A DNA stretch of 64,000 bases from Euleptes europaea. Lineage: Eukaryota > Chordata > Lepidosauria > Squamata > Sphaerodactylidae. Both the position numbers and the translations under genes were made by a program. The notes beneath the pieces are model-generated. The model was not told where the DNA came from, ran no database searches, and was given only the letters and a program-made list of their open reading frames with translations. Positions 63,973 through 64,000 of this stretch are shown here, piece by piece (the first letter of the stretch is position 1; each line of letters begins with the position of its first letter). The DNA lies in contig NC_079324.1 of assembly GCF_029931775.1 (NCBI RefSeq), positions 60,581,268-60,645,267 of the forward strand. Reading direction: 5' to 3'.

Positions 63973-64000
63973 CTGCAAAAAAGACAGGAGAAAAAATTAT

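Overview
The window is vertebrate nuclear DNA, most probably from a squamate reptile (lizard or snake, possibly a gecko). Two multi-exon genes with canonical splice sites sit in a dense mixture of CR1 and BovB LINEs, tRNA- and 5S-rRNA-derived SINEs, short hAT elements and Penelope-like hairpin elements. The species call rests on this repeat mixture and on protein similarity from memory; no database search was possible.

Layout. 1-6850 is intergenic and repeat-rich: a LINE with a reverse transcriptase (about 780-2995) is interrupted by a long hairpin element, and SINEs and a hAT element follow. 6850-7360 is a CpG-rich promoter. VPS37B, an ESCRT-I subunit, lies on the plus strand: four coding exons from 7245 to 30916 give 283 residues, with a 16.3-kb first intron and a long 3' UTR that probably ends near 37.3 kb. 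From about 38.5 kb to the right edge, the minus strand carries the 3' two-thirds of HIP1R (huntingtin-interacting protein 1-related): 21 coding exons between 63972 and 39724, 733 codons and a stop, all in phase. They cover the clathrin-binding coiled coil, the talin-like I/LWEQ actin-binding module and a proline-rich tail. The 5' exons (ANTH domain) lie beyond 64000.

The genes converge tail to tail with perhaps 1.2 kb between their likely poly(A) sites. As I recall, human 12q24.31 has the same arrangement, which supports orthology. Both proteins act in membrane traffic (endosomal sorting; clathrin-actin coupling), but I see no sign of co-regulation.

The least ordinary material is in the repeats. 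Five hairpin elements have one long and one short inverted arm, 12-13 bp target duplications and a hammerhead-ribozyme-like core. A second hammerhead-like sequence lies in a different repeat family at 30.1 kb. A TIR-bounded element in a HIP1R intron holds an 83-bp GC-rich minisatellite studded with YY1-like motifs beside a perfect 38-bp palindrome. A segment resembling the VPS37B 3' UTR recurs inside a HIP1R intron. One hAT element carries inverted, coding-like GC-rich arms. HIP1R also has one GC-AG intron, a 31-nt microexon and two exons whose donor sites are abutted by retroposons. Nothing here amounts to a new gene system; the hairpin and ribozyme elements are the best lead.
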